From Ruminococcus sp. UBA1394 (lineage in GTDB: Bacteria > Bacillota > Clostridia > Oscillospirales > Ruminococcaceae): a DNA stretch of 60,626 bases. The stretch lies in contig DBQM01000053.1 in assembly GCA_002305725.1 (NCBI GenBank), positions 1 through 60,626 on the forward strand, written 5' to 3'. The notes under the pieces were generated by a model. The model made no database searches, was not told where the DNA came from, and saw nothing but the letters and a program-made list of their open reading frames with translations. Shown in pieces: positions 6,381 to 13,672 of the stretch. The first letter of the stretch is position 1, and each line of letters begins with the position of its first letter. The translations under genes and the position numbers were made by a program.

Positions 6381-6617
6381 ATGACAATCAAGTATAGCGG
6401 AATCGTAGATAACGGAACAAGATGTGGAATCATCACTTATAAAAACGGTAAAGAAGATAAAAAAGCAGAAAAGGTAATTGAAGCAATTGAAAAATCTGGT
6501 TATCGTGTAGATTTAATCTGCTGTGATGATACAACCGAAGCATACTTCGGAGTATATGATAAAGACGAATATTTAGAAGTTAAGGAAATTTACATGGAAG
6601 CAAAAAGAATTAGATAG
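6381..6617 (+). CDS. small unknown protein at the right end of the phage island
   Basis: This 78-residue protein starts at the ATG at 6381 with AAAGG at 6367-6370; an in-frame TTG at 6363 overlaps that site. The predicted alternation of strands and helices (YSGIVDNGTRCGIITYKNG, KVIEAIEKSGYRVDLICC, EAYFGVYDKDEYLEV) suggests a small alpha/beta fold. No family was recognised. It is expressed from the RHH-controlled promoter behind the structured leader. A GC hairpin follows its stop. Confidence 0.6.
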   Translation: MTIKYSGIVDNGTRCGIITYKNGKEDKKAEKVIEAIEKSGYRVDLICCDDTTEAYFGVYDKDEYLEVKEIYMEAKRIR

Positions 6618-6936
6618 GATTGGCATAGATATAACTAAGCCGGAGCGTTAAACCTCCGGCAGAAAGTATATAAAAGTTGCGCAAATTGCGCAGATATGGT
6701 ATAATAGAGTAAAAACAGCGTTATGAGGAGAGGAGAGAAAAAAACACGTTATTTCGCTAAATGCATTTTTTTGTGTAAAAGGTGCAAATCTGAGCGTTAA
6801 ATTTCTATGTGCAGACAGTTAAATTTTCTTGACATTAAGTTTCAAATTATATATAATTATAGTGAAAGAATGTATGCACAGACATATCCCTGTGCTTCTT
6901 CTGAAAAGTTATTATTCCAAAAGGAGAATCCATTAA
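6618..6936 (+). promoter_or_regulatory. 319-base intergenic region: hairpin, palindromic promoter, host promoter
   Basis: GCCGGAG (6639-6645) and CTCCGGC (6654-6660) form a hairpin without a T-run. A promoter TTGCGC (6677-6682), 17 bases, TATAAT (6700-6705) contains the perfect dyad TGCGCAAATTGCGCA (6678-6692) over its -35. Farther right, TTGACA (6829-6834), 17 bases, TATAAT (6852-6857) is the probable promoter of the lipoprotein gene at 6937. No convincing gene lies between. The right boundary of the integrated element is probably in this stretch, but no attachment repeat could be recognised. Confidence 0.6.
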
Positions 6937-8346
6937 ATGAAGATTAAAAGAATTCTTGCCGCACTTGCAGCTATGACCATGATGGCTGTAACTCTTACTG
7001 CCTGCGGCGGCAGCTCGGACAAGTCAGGCTCTGAGGCTTCAAGAACAAAGTCCGAGGACGATGTAAAGATTTCCGCTGACTCAGCTATCAACGAAGGAGA
7101 TCCGGACATCTCAGGACAGACAATCAAGTGGCTCAGCTACTATGACGTTAACCCGACAGGCAATGACGACCGTTCAATCGCTCTTACACTCTTTGAGGAC
7201 GTTTACGGCGGAAAGGTTGAATGGATCTTAACTACATACGAAACAAAGTATGACGATCTTGCAAACAGACTTTTAAGCGGCGACCCTGTTGATATGTTCC
7301 CTTATGAATGGGACGCAGTACCAAACGGCGTATACAAGAACCAGTATCAGCCGCTTGATGATTACATCAATCTTGACGACGAGCTCTGGGCAGACGTCAA
7401 GGGTCTTGCGAATAAAATGGAATACAAGGGCGCACACTATGTTATCCCCTACTGCATAAGCGACCCTGTATGTATCATGTACAGCAGACAGATGATGGAG
7501 GACGAAGGTCTTGACGATCCGTATGAGCTTTATCAGAAGGGTGAATGGGACTGGGATGCATTCATGTCAATGATGAAGAGCTTCGTAAACAACGCTGACG
7601 ACGGCGAAACAAGATACGGCTGTACAGGCTGGTTCGGTCCGGCTATTGTTCAGTCAACAGGTCAGACAATCGTAAACTATGACGGAACCAGGTTTACAAA
7701 CAACGTTATGAGCCCTGAGATCGAAAAGGCTGAGCTTATCCTTGAAGAAATCGCAAACACAAATCTCTACGACACAGCATGGCACAGCTATTTCCCGGAT
7801 GACGGTTCATGCCTCTTCTACGGTATGGCTCCATGGGCGCTTTCAGAATCAAACGGCAAGAATCCTGATGCAGATATCTTCCTTGTACCGTTCCCGAAAA
7901 TGCCGGGTTCAGATGAGTACTACCTCTGCTGCTCATTCGGTGCAAAGATGCTCGTTGCAAACTCAGACAAGGGCGACGCTGTTGCAGCTTACATCAAGTG
8001 CGAAAGAATCGCAGCTTCAGATGACCAGTACACAGCTGCTGCAAGAGAAAAGGCTCTTATCCCGACAGTTAACGCAAGCGGCGAAAAGACAAAGTATATA
8101 ACAGAAGAACAGTGGGATATGTGGCAGTCACTTATAGACCCTGCAAATGTAACTCCTGTATTCGACTTCGGTAACGGTATGGGACCAAGAATGACTGACG
8201 AAACATACGATTACAACACAAGAGGCGTTATGAAGAACCTCACAGACGCTCTTATCACAAAGTATGAGGGCGCACCGTCAACATGGGCAGAACTCCGTGA
8301 CGCATGGAAGGCTGTTATTGACGAGGAAATCGTAAAGTATAACTAA
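6937..8346 (+). CDS. extracellular solute-binding lipoprotein of a sugar ABC transporter
   Basis: This 469-residue secreted protein has a signal peptide and lipobox (LTAC, Cys at about residue 23) followed by a Gly/Ser linker, so it is tethered to the outer face of the membrane. The body matches family 1 solute-binding proteins (TIKWLSYYDVNP near the start, GDPVDMFPYEWDAV, and many aromatic residues suited to sugar binding). It would deliver an oligosaccharide to a membrane permease. No permease or ATPase gene lies beside it, so it is an orphan that must share components encoded elsewhere. AAAGGAG precedes the ATG, and a strong promoter and a terminator bracket it as a single-gene unit. Confidence 0.9.
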   Translation: MKIKRILAALAAMTMMAVTLTACGGSSDKSGSEASRTKSEDDVKISADSAINEGDPDISGQTIKWLSYYDVNPTGNDDRSIALTLFEDVYGGKVEWILTTYETKYDDLANRLLSGDPVDMFPYEWDAVPNGVYKNQYQPLDDYINLDDELWADVKGLANKMEYKGAHYVIPYCISDPVCIMYSRQMMEDEGLDDPYELYQKGEWDWDAFMSMMKSFVNNADDGETRYGCTGWFGPAIVQSTGQTIVNYDGTRFTNNVMSPEIEKAELILEEIANTNLYDTAWHSYFPDDGSCLFYGMAPWALSESNGKNPDADIFLVPFPKMPGSDEYYLCCSFGAKMLVANSDKGDAVAAYIKCERIAASDDQYTAAAREKALIPTVNASGEKTKYITEEQWDMWQSLIDPANVTPVFDFGNGMGPRMTDETYDYNTRGVMKNLTDALITKYEGAPSTWAELRDAWKAVIDEEIVKYN

Positions 8347-8365
8347 TTTGAAAATATACGGCAGA

Positions 8366-8390
8366 GGGAATGTGTGAGCATTCCCTTTTT
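8366..8390 (+). terminator. terminator of the solute-binding protein gene
   Basis: GGGAATG and CATTCCC form a 7-bp stem with a 6-base loop, followed by T5. Confidence 0.85.
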
Positions 8391-8414
8391 GCTTATTCCA
8401 AAGCCTAAAAACAA

Positions 8415-8488
8415 CGGGCGACCAATGGTCGCCCCTACAAACAAATCCATTTTTCACGTCATCAGTAGGGGCGAGCATTGCTCGCCCG
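8415..8488. repeat. REP-like palindrome pair
   Basis: GGGCGACCAATGGTCGCCC (within 8415-8438, ending CCTAC) is followed by the mirrored GGGCGAGCATTGCTCGCCC (within 8465-8488, beginning GTAGG). It belongs to the dispersed palindrome family of this window. Confidence 0.85.
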
Positions 8489-8551
8489 AATACTTGAAAA
8501 TATTTTTTTCGACAGACAAAGGCTTTTATGTCTGATTAAAGGAGGTAAACC

Positions 8552-8902
8552 ATGCTTTTTATTCATTATCCGAAATGCACAACCTGTCAGAAAGCGAAAA
8601 AATGGCTTGATTCCCATAATATTTCATACACCGAAAGAAACATAAAAGAGGAGAACCCGACTCTTGACGAGCTTTCAGAGTGGTATAAGGCGTCGGGACT
8701 GCCGCTGAAAAAATTCTTCAACACAAGCGGTATGCTTTACCGTGAAATGGGGTTAAAGGACAAGCTTGCTGATATGCCGGAGGAAGAACAGCTGAAACTT
8801 TTAGCCTCTGACGGAATGCTGGTAAAACGCCCGATTATCGTAAAGGGAGATACCGTCCTAACCGGTTTCAGAGAAAAGGAATGGGAGGGAAAGCTGATAT
8901 AA
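8552..8902 (+). CDS. ArsC/Spx-family thioredoxin-fold protein
   Basis: This 116-residue protein starts MLFIHYPKCTTCQKAKKWL with a CTTC motif at residues 9-12 and the ArsC-family ending KRPIIVKGDTVLTGFREKEWE. The family includes arsenate reductases and the RNA polymerase regulators Spx and MgsR. The CxxC favours a redox-active or Spx-like role, and no arsenic genes are nearby. Its stop shares a base with the start of the phosphorylase gene, so the two are co-translated. AGGAGG precedes the ATG. Confidence 0.85.
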   Translation: MLFIHYPKCTTCQKAKKWLDSHNISYTERNIKEENPTLDELSEWYKASGLPLKKFFNTSGMLYREMGLKDKLADMPEEEQLKLLASDGMLVKRPIIVKGDTVLTGFREKEWEGKLI

Positions 8903-10200
8903 TGAATGCCTGCGATATCATTTTCAAAACAAGGCGAAAACAGCCGCTTAGCTATGACGAGATGAAGTGGTTTATTGACGGCTACGTTAAAGGCGATATA
9001 CCGGATTATCAGATTTCCGCATGGCTTATGGCAGTCTGCTTTAACTCTCTTACCAGAGAGGAAACGAAAAATCTCACACTTATCATGAGGGATTCCGGAG
9101 AAACTGCCAACCTGTCCGCCGTTGGAGCTGTAACAGCCGACAAGCACAGCACAGGCGGTATCGGCGACAAGACAAGCCTTGTAATTGCGCCTGTATGCGC
9201 CGCCTGCGGACTTCATGTGCCTAAAATGTCGGGAAGAGGTCTGGGATTTACCGGCGGTACTATCGACAAGCTGGAAAGTATTCCGGGATTCAACGTAAGC
9301 ATTGATTTTGACAAATATGTCGAAAACATCAGAACAGTCGGAACAGCTATAATATCCCAGAGCGGCAATCTTGTTCCGGCGGACAAAAAGCTTTATGCGC
9401 TGCGTGACGTGACCTCAACAGTTGACAGCATACCACTTATCTGTTCAAGCATTATGAGCAAAAAGCTTGCGACTGGTTCAGACTGCATTCTCCTTGACGT
9501 AAAAACCGGCAGCGGCGCATTCATGAAAAATACTGAGGACGCAAAGGCACTTGCTCAGCTTATGACAGAAGTCGGCAGGGACGCCGGAAAGAAATGCCGT
9601 GCGGTGATTACTGACATGAATCAGCCTCTCGGACACGCTGTGGGCAACGCTCTTGAAGTCATTGAGGCCGTGGAGATACTCAAAGGCAGTCAGAAAGACA
9701 GGCTCTATGAGCTTTGCATGGTTCTTACGTCAAATATGCTTGAACTTGCCGGTATGGGAAGTATTGAGGACTGTCGTAAGGCGGCGGAAAACGCCATCGA
9801 AAACGGCTCGGCACTTGAAAAATTCTGTGAAATGGTCAATGCACAGGGCGGCGACAGCAGTTTTATTGACGACTATTCATTATTGCCCCATGCTGCGCAT
9901 AAGCTTGAAATATATGCCAGTGCAGACGGCTTTATCTCGGAGATAAACAGTGAGGATATCGGTTTTGCCGCACTTCTCACCGGTGCCGGACGCAGCACAA
10001 AGGAGGAGCAGATCGACCACTCTGCCGGAATAATCATGAACTGTGAAACGGGACAGCAGGTAAGCAGAAACGACCTTGTCATGACGCTTTATTCAGACAG
10101 TCAGCAAAAGCTGAAATCAGCCGCAGAAAGAGCGGAAAAAGCGTTTAAAATCACGCAGGAAAAACCGGAGAAGCTTCCGCTGGTTTATGATGTGATATAA
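8902..10200 (+). CDS. pdp: pyrimidine-nucleoside phosphorylase
   Basis: This 432-residue enzyme splits uridine, thymidine and deoxyuridine with phosphate into base and (deoxy)ribose 1-phosphate in nucleoside salvage. The phosphate-binding signature KHSTGGIGDKTSL, the following KMSGRGLGFTGGTIDKLE and GSGAFMK are those of the thymidine/pyrimidine phosphorylase family, and the length is normal. The ATG at 8902 overlaps the stop of the preceding gene; a more upstream in-frame start lies inside that gene and is unlikely. Confidence 0.95.
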   Translation: MNACDIIFKTRRKQPLSYDEMKWFIDGYVKGDIPDYQISAWLMAVCFNSLTREETKNLTLIMRDSGETANLSAVGAVTADKHSTGGIGDKTSLVIAPVCAACGLHVPKMSGRGLGFTGGTIDKLESIPGFNVSIDFDKYVENIRTVGTAIISQSGNLVPADKKLYALRDVTSTVDSIPLICSSIMSKKLATGSDCILLDVKTGSGAFMKNTEDAKALAQLMTEVGRDAGKKCRAVITDMNQPLGHAVGNALEVIEAVEILKGSQKDRLYELCMVLTSNMLELAGMGSIEDCRKAAENAIENGSALEKFCEMVNAQGGDSSFIDDYSLLPHAAHKLEIYASADGFISEINSEDIGFAALLTGAGRSTKEEQIDHSAGIIMNCETGQQVSRNDLVMTLYSDSQQKLKSAAERAEKAFKITQEKPEKLPLVYDVI

Positions 10201-10231
10201 ACGCATAAATTTATGAAGGAATAATGCCTGT

Positions 10232-10257
10232 CCTGCAATTTATTTATGATTTGCAGG
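10232..10257 (+). terminator. weak hairpin after pdp
   Basis: CCTGCAA and TTGCAGG form a 7-bp stem; only a short TATTT follows, so termination is uncertain. Confidence 0.4.
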
Positions 10258-10276
10258 TATTTCGCAGATAAAACTA

Positions 10277-10390
10277 TTGACATAACCGCTGAAAAAGTAT
10301 AAAATTATAGTGAACGCAAAAAATTGCGTTCACTATAATTAACCGTGCATATCGGCTAATAGTAAACTAAAAAATCTTTTCGTTTACTAT
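10277..10390 (+). promoter_or_regulatory. promoter followed by two related tandem hairpins
   Basis: Promoter TTGACA (10277-10282), 17 bases, TAAAAT (10300-10305). Immediately downstream, ATAGTGAACGCAA (10307-10319) pairs with TTGCGTTCACTAT (10324-10336), a perfect 13-bp stem with a 4-base loop. A second pair, ATAGTAAAC (10359-10367) with GTTTACTAT (10382-10390), follows. Both share the end motif ATAGTRAAC, so the region holds four copies of one motif as two inverted pairs. It may be an operator array or a structured 5' leader for the gene at 10444. Confidence 0.6.
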
Positions 10391-10443
10391 AAATAAACAC
10401 GATATAAATTCAAAGCATAATATTTTATAAGGACGGAAAAATT

Positions 10444-10878
10444 ATGCACAAAACAAAATTTGGTATTTCAATCGGCGCTCTGGGAGCGGTTATCTATTTT
10501 TCAGCACTCCTGGGCGGCTATATCCCTCTGTTTCTCCTTTCCGGATATATTTTCATTAAGGAAGACAGCAGCTGGCTCAAAAAAGCGGCGTTCAAGGCTA
10601 TAGTGCTGATGCTTGTATTTTCCGGCTTAGGCGCTGTCATTGATATGCTCAACGAAATACTGGGTATCTTCAACAGCCTTTTCAGCTGGGATATGGAAAT
10701 TCCGCTGGGTCTTGATTATGTTCTCAAAAATATAATCAGTATCTCAAAAACAGTACTTTTCACTATTCTGGGATTTAAAGCACTTGGACAGGGTGATATC
10801 CCGATTCAGACTATTGACAATGCTGTCTGCTGCGATTCAGATTCTGCGGCAGATATCAATAAAGAAATGACTGATTAA
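10444..10878 (+). CDS. small integral membrane protein of unknown function
   Basis: This 144-residue protein has three or four hydrophobic segments (about residues 8-38, 48-68 and 95-118) and a polar C-terminal tail. The overall pattern resembles small DUF4870-like or TM2-adjacent membrane proteins, but no diagnostic motif was seen. GACGGA lies upstream of the ATG. It is followed 38 bases later by a zinc-ribbon protein gene. Confidence 0.7.
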   Translation: MHKTKFGISIGALGAVIYFSALLGGYIPLFLLSGYIFIKEDSSWLKKAAFKAIVLMLVFSGLGAVIDMLNEILGIFNSLFSWDMEIPLGLDYVLKNIISISKTVLFTILGFKALGQGDIPIQTIDNAVCCDSDSAADINKEMTD

Positions 10879-10916
10879 CAGCATTTCGCAAAATAATTAT
10901 AAAGGAGTAATTTAAA

Positions 10917-11393
10917 ATGAGTTTTTTAGACAAGCTTAAGGATACTGCCGGAAGTGCCATGGCAGCTGTAAGTGACGCTGCAAAGGATGTTTCTGACAAG
11001 GGTAAGGAAATGACCGAAAAGGCAAGGCTCAACAAGGCAATCAAAGCTGAAGAAACAAAGATAAACAATCTTTACATGATAATCGGTCAGAAAGTATTTA
11101 ATGAAAATGCAGCTGCACCGGCAGGATTTGAGGAGCAGTTCAACGGTATCAGAAATGCAAAAGCTGAAATAGAAAGACTCCAGAAGGATCTCAGCAGCGC
11201 GACTTCTGCTTCAGCCTGCCCTAAGTGCGGAGCTAAAGTTAATCCGGGTCAGCCATTCTGCCAGGGCTGCGGAACAAAGCTTACAGCTGACGCTGCACCT
11301 GCACAGCCGGCTCAGACAGCACCGGTTCAGCCAACACCAGTTCAGGCACAGCCGGTTCAGGCAGAAGTTGCTGAAACTGAAAAAGCAGAATAA
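10917..11393 (+). CDS. zinc-ribbon protein with helical N-terminus and Pro/Ala/Gln-rich tail
   Basis: This 158-residue protein has an amphipathic helical N-terminal half (residues 1-95), then a zinc ribbon CPKCGAKVNPGQPFCQGCG at about 101-119, then a low-complexity tail of PAQP/VQP repeats. Two CxxC pairs can bind zinc. Similar proteins are widespread in Firmicutes without assigned function. AAAGGAG precedes the ATG. Confidence 0.8.
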   Translation: MSFLDKLKDTAGSAMAAVSDAAKDVSDKGKEMTEKARLNKAIKAEETKINNLYMIIGQKVFNENAAAPAGFEEQFNGIRNAKAEIERLQKDLSSATSASACPKCGAKVNPGQPFCQGCGTKLTADAAPAQPAQTAPVQPTPVQAQPVQAEVAETEKAE

Positions 11394-11414
11394 AATAATC
11401 TGTAAACACAAAAA

Positions 11415-11450
11415 GCACTGCGGTATGATTTATACCACAGTGCATTTTTT
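11415..11450 (+). terminator. terminator of the zinc-ribbon gene
   Basis: GCACTG-C-GGTAT pairs with ATACC-A-CAGTGC (one mismatch), followed by T7. It lies between convergent genes. Confidence 0.8.
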
Positions 11451-11692
11451 TATGAAACAACAACGTAATTATCCGCAGCAGTTTCCTTTGTAGCGTGTTC
11501 AGTTACGTTTGTAACTTTTACTCTGAGCGGTCTTGCGCCCATGTTAATTTCGATTATATCCCCGACTTTAACGTCATATGACGCCCTTGCAATCTTATCA
11601 TTTACAATGACCTTTCCGGCGTCACACGCCTCATTGGCAACAGTCCTGCGCTTTATAAGACGGGTTATTTTCAGATATTTGTCAAGCCGCAT
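11450..11692 (-). CDS. rqcP: S4-domain RNA-binding protein RqcP (YabO-type)
   Basis: This 80-residue S4 domain protein starts MRLDKYLKITRLIKRRTVANE and continues GKVIVNDKIARASYDVKVGDIIEI, typical of the RqcP/Hsp15 family. In Bacillus RqcP acts with RqcH on stalled 50S subunits to add alanine tails. The neighbourhood mazG, hup, rqcP on the same strand is the conserved yabN-yabO arrangement of Firmicutes, which supports RqcP over Hsp15. Confidence 0.88.
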   Translation of the reverse strand: MRLDKYLKITRLIKRRTVANEACDAGKVIVNDKIARASYDVKVGDIIEINMGARPLRVKVTNVTEHATKETAADNYVVVS

Positions 11693-11712
11693 AAACGGAT
11701 TTCCCCTTTCAT

Positions 11713-11745
11713 AAACAAAAACGGCAGAGCCGGAAACTCTGCCGT
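11713..11745 (-). terminator. terminator of hup
   Basis: ACGGCAGAG (11721-11729) pairs with CTCTGCCGT (11737-11745); read leftward it is followed by TTTTTGTTT. It separates hup from rqcP. Confidence 0.8.
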
Positions 11746-11766
11746 GATTTTAAGCATAAACGTCGA

Positions 11767-12042
11767 TTAAGCGTTTACAGCGTCCTTGAGAGCCTTACCA
11801 GCCTTGAATGCAGGAGCCTTCTTTGCAGGAACTGTAATTGTTTCGCCTGTCTGTGGGTTCTTGGACTGCTTTTCTTTTCTGTCACGAACCTCAAATGTAC
11901 CAAAACCAACGATCTGTACCTTGTCGCCGTTTACCAGAGCTTCTGTAATTGTAGAAACTACAGCTGAAAATGCCTTTTCAGCGTCCTTCTTTGTTAATTC
12001 ACTTTTTTCTGCGATCTGATTAATTAATTCTGCCTTAGTCAT
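11767..12042 (-). CDS. hup: HU family nucleoid DNA-binding protein
   Basis: This 91-residue protein contains the HU/IHF signature (GFGTFEVRDRKEKQSKNPQTG) followed by the DNA-contacting arm with proline (ETITVPAKKAPAFKAGK). Full length. It bends and compacts chromosomal DNA. AGGAGGT precedes the ATG. Confidence 0.97.
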   Translation of the reverse strand: MTKAELINQIAEKSELTKKDAEKAFSAVVSTITEALVNGDKVQIVGFGTFEVRDRKEKQSKNPQTGETITVPAKKAPAFKAGKALKDAVNA

Positions 12043-12093
12043 TTTTATACCTCCAAAATTCTTTTGAACTTAATAAACAGTTCTTTAAAGTTA

Positions 12094-12894
12094 TTATTGA
12101 GCCTGATTTTTAACTTTATTCCAGTAAACATCAAGCTTGTCTATGCCAAGAGCCTTCATATCGGCTCCGTCAAGCCTTACTAAATCTTCGGTTGCGGCAA
12201 ACCTTTCAATAAACTTTTCCGTTGCCCGTGTCATAGCCTCCTCGGCGTCGATTCCAAGATGTCTTGCTGTGTTGACGCATGAGAAAAGCAGGTCGCCGAA
12301 TTCCTCGAAAATTTCCTCTTTTTTTCCGGATTTTACTGCCTCTTCAAGTTCAGCAGTTTCCGCCTTTATGCACTCAATGGTCTCATCGGCATTCTTAAAG
12401 TCCATGCCGGCTCTCATAGCCCTTTTGCCTACTTTCTGAGCACGCATAAGCGCCGGAAGCGACTGTGCAACCGATGTCAGCGTTTCGGTATAGCTTGTCT
12501 GTCCCTTGGTTTCCTTTTTAATGCTGTCCCAGTTTTTGAGAACCTCGCCGGAATCCGAAACAGTAACATCACCGAAAACATGAGGATGTCTTATAATAAG
12601 CTTCTGACAAAGCTCGTCACAGATATCGTCAAAATCAAAGCTTTCCTTTTCCTCTTCAATACGGCAGTGGAAAACAACCTGCAGGAGAACGTCCCCAAGC
12701 TCTTCTCTGAGCAGCTCCGTATCGTCAAGGTCGATAGCCTCGACAGCCTCGTAAACTTCTTCTATGAAGTCGTTTCTGATCGACTGATGATTTTGTTCCC
12801 TGTCCCACGGGCAGCCGTCCGGACAGCGGAGAATCGCCATGATCTCACGCAGATCATTAATATCATAATGTTCCTTGCGCTGAAATTCTACCAT
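12094..12894 (-). CDS. mazG: nucleoside triphosphate pyrophosphohydrolase MazG
   Basis: This 266-residue enzyme hydrolyses NTPs to NMP and pyrophosphate. The N-terminal MazG domain carries LRCPDGCPWDREQNHQSI and the EEVYEAVEAI...EELGDVLLQVVFH metal-binding helices. A second MazG-like half follows (ETAELEEAV...EEFGDLLFSCVN). The ATG at 12894 is favoured: AGGGTG lies five bases upstream, while the TTG at 12918 would coincide with the transcription start. The N-terminal tetrapyrrole methylase domain of Bacillus YabN is absent. Confidence 0.93.
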   Translation of the reverse strand: MVEFQRKEHYDINDLREIMAILRCPDGCPWDREQNHQSIRNDFIEEVYEAVEAIDLDDTELLREELGDVLLQVVFHCRIEEEKESFDFDDICDELCQKLIIRHPHVFGDVTVSDSGEVLKNWDSIKKETKGQTSYTETLTSVAQSLPALMRAQKVGKRAMRAGMDFKNADETIECIKAETAELEEAVKSGKKEEIFEEFGDLLFSCVNTARHLGIDAEEAMTRATEKFIERFAATEDLVRLDGADMKALGIDKLDVYWNKVKNQAQ

Positions 12895-12923
12895 AACATC
12901 ACCCTGTTTTTCTGACAATTTAT

Positions 12924-12952
12924 ATAGTACATTAAAATCGGGAAAAAAGCAA
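12924..12952 (-). promoter_or_regulatory. promoter of mazG
   Basis: Read leftward: TTGCTT (complement of 12947-12952), 17 bases, TACTAT (complement of 12924-12929). Confidence 0.6.
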
Positions 12953-13023
12953 TAGTTTTTTACAAGTTTGTAAAAAAGATTGAAAACTAATGTTTTTTTA
13001 TATGAATTTCTGTTAAATTTCCT

Positions 13024-13049
13024 CTTTTTAAAACCTGTGCGGACAGGTT
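13024..13049 (-). terminator. terminator of the unknown gene at 13055
   Basis: AACCTGT (13032-13038) pairs with ACAGGTT (13043-13049) around GCGG; leftward it continues into TTAAAAAG. Confidence 0.65.
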
Positions 13050-13054
13050 CTTAA

Positions 13055-13591
13055 TCAGTCATTCACATTTCCGCTGCTTACTCCGGCAGCCTGATCCTTC
13101 ATCTGAGCGATTCTCAGCTGAGCCATAACACGCTGATACATATTGAAAATCTTTCTCTTTGATTCGTCTTCCTTGGCGATAGCATTAGGAATAATCTCTG
13201 TCATGTAAACGCCGTTTTTGGTAAGGAAGTAAACATAGTTCTTGCCGGCAACAGGCATATCAAACTTTGTTGTCTTTGTACAGCAGTCAAGACAGTCATT
13301 TGCAAGTCTGATAAAGTCAAAAGACGCCTGTGCAACTCCTCTGTAACGTGCAGCAGCGTTGATATACTCGCCGCCCAGGTTGAAGTAAAGATTTGCAGAG
13401 CCGTTGATAAAGCATACCAGTGACGCTAAAACTGTAGGCGACATAGGCATATCAATTACAGCGCCGTAAACGTCATTAGGACCGATTTCCTTTTTAAACG
13501 GTGCAGCCGGGAAAGTCAGAGCCTTTCCTCTTGAAACTATATATTTCTGTGATGTTGTGTATCTGTCAAGAACAGAGCGTTTTTTTGCCAT
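13055..13591 (-). CDS. conserved-looking soluble protein of unknown function
   Basis: This 178-residue protein has no signal peptide or membrane helix. It begins MAKKRSVLDRYTTSQKYIVSRG and includes NLYFNLGGEYINAAARYRGVAQ and two Cys pairs (CLDCC). An excellent AAAGGAG precedes the ATG, and codon use is like the neighbours, so it is a real gene. No family was recognised. Confidence 0.8.
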   Translation of the reverse strand: MAKKRSVLDRYTTSQKYIVSRGKALTFPAAPFKKEIGPNDVYGAVIDMPMSPTVLASLVCFINGSANLYFNLGGEYINAAARYRGVAQASFDFIRLANDCLDCCTKTTKFDMPVAGKNYVYFLTKNGVYMTEIIPNAIAKEDESKRKIFNMYQRVMAQLRIAQMKDQAAGVSSGNVND

Positions 13592-13672
13592 TTTAATCTC
13601 CTTTCACCGCATATTCTGCGGGACCGCCTTTTACGGCGGGCGGTGCGCCTTGTTAGTTTTAAGATTATTTTA

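Noticed and set aside
6723..6800. 25-residue basic Cys-containing ORF behind the palindromic promoter
   Set aside because: Too short, no spaced ribosome binding site before its ATG and no supporting context.
6781..6860. Possible dif-like or attachment site
   Set aside because: GGTGC...TTAAAT fragments and the symmetrical TATATATAA were considered, but the spacing does not match a XerC/XerD site and the symmetry is explained by the lipoprotein promoter.
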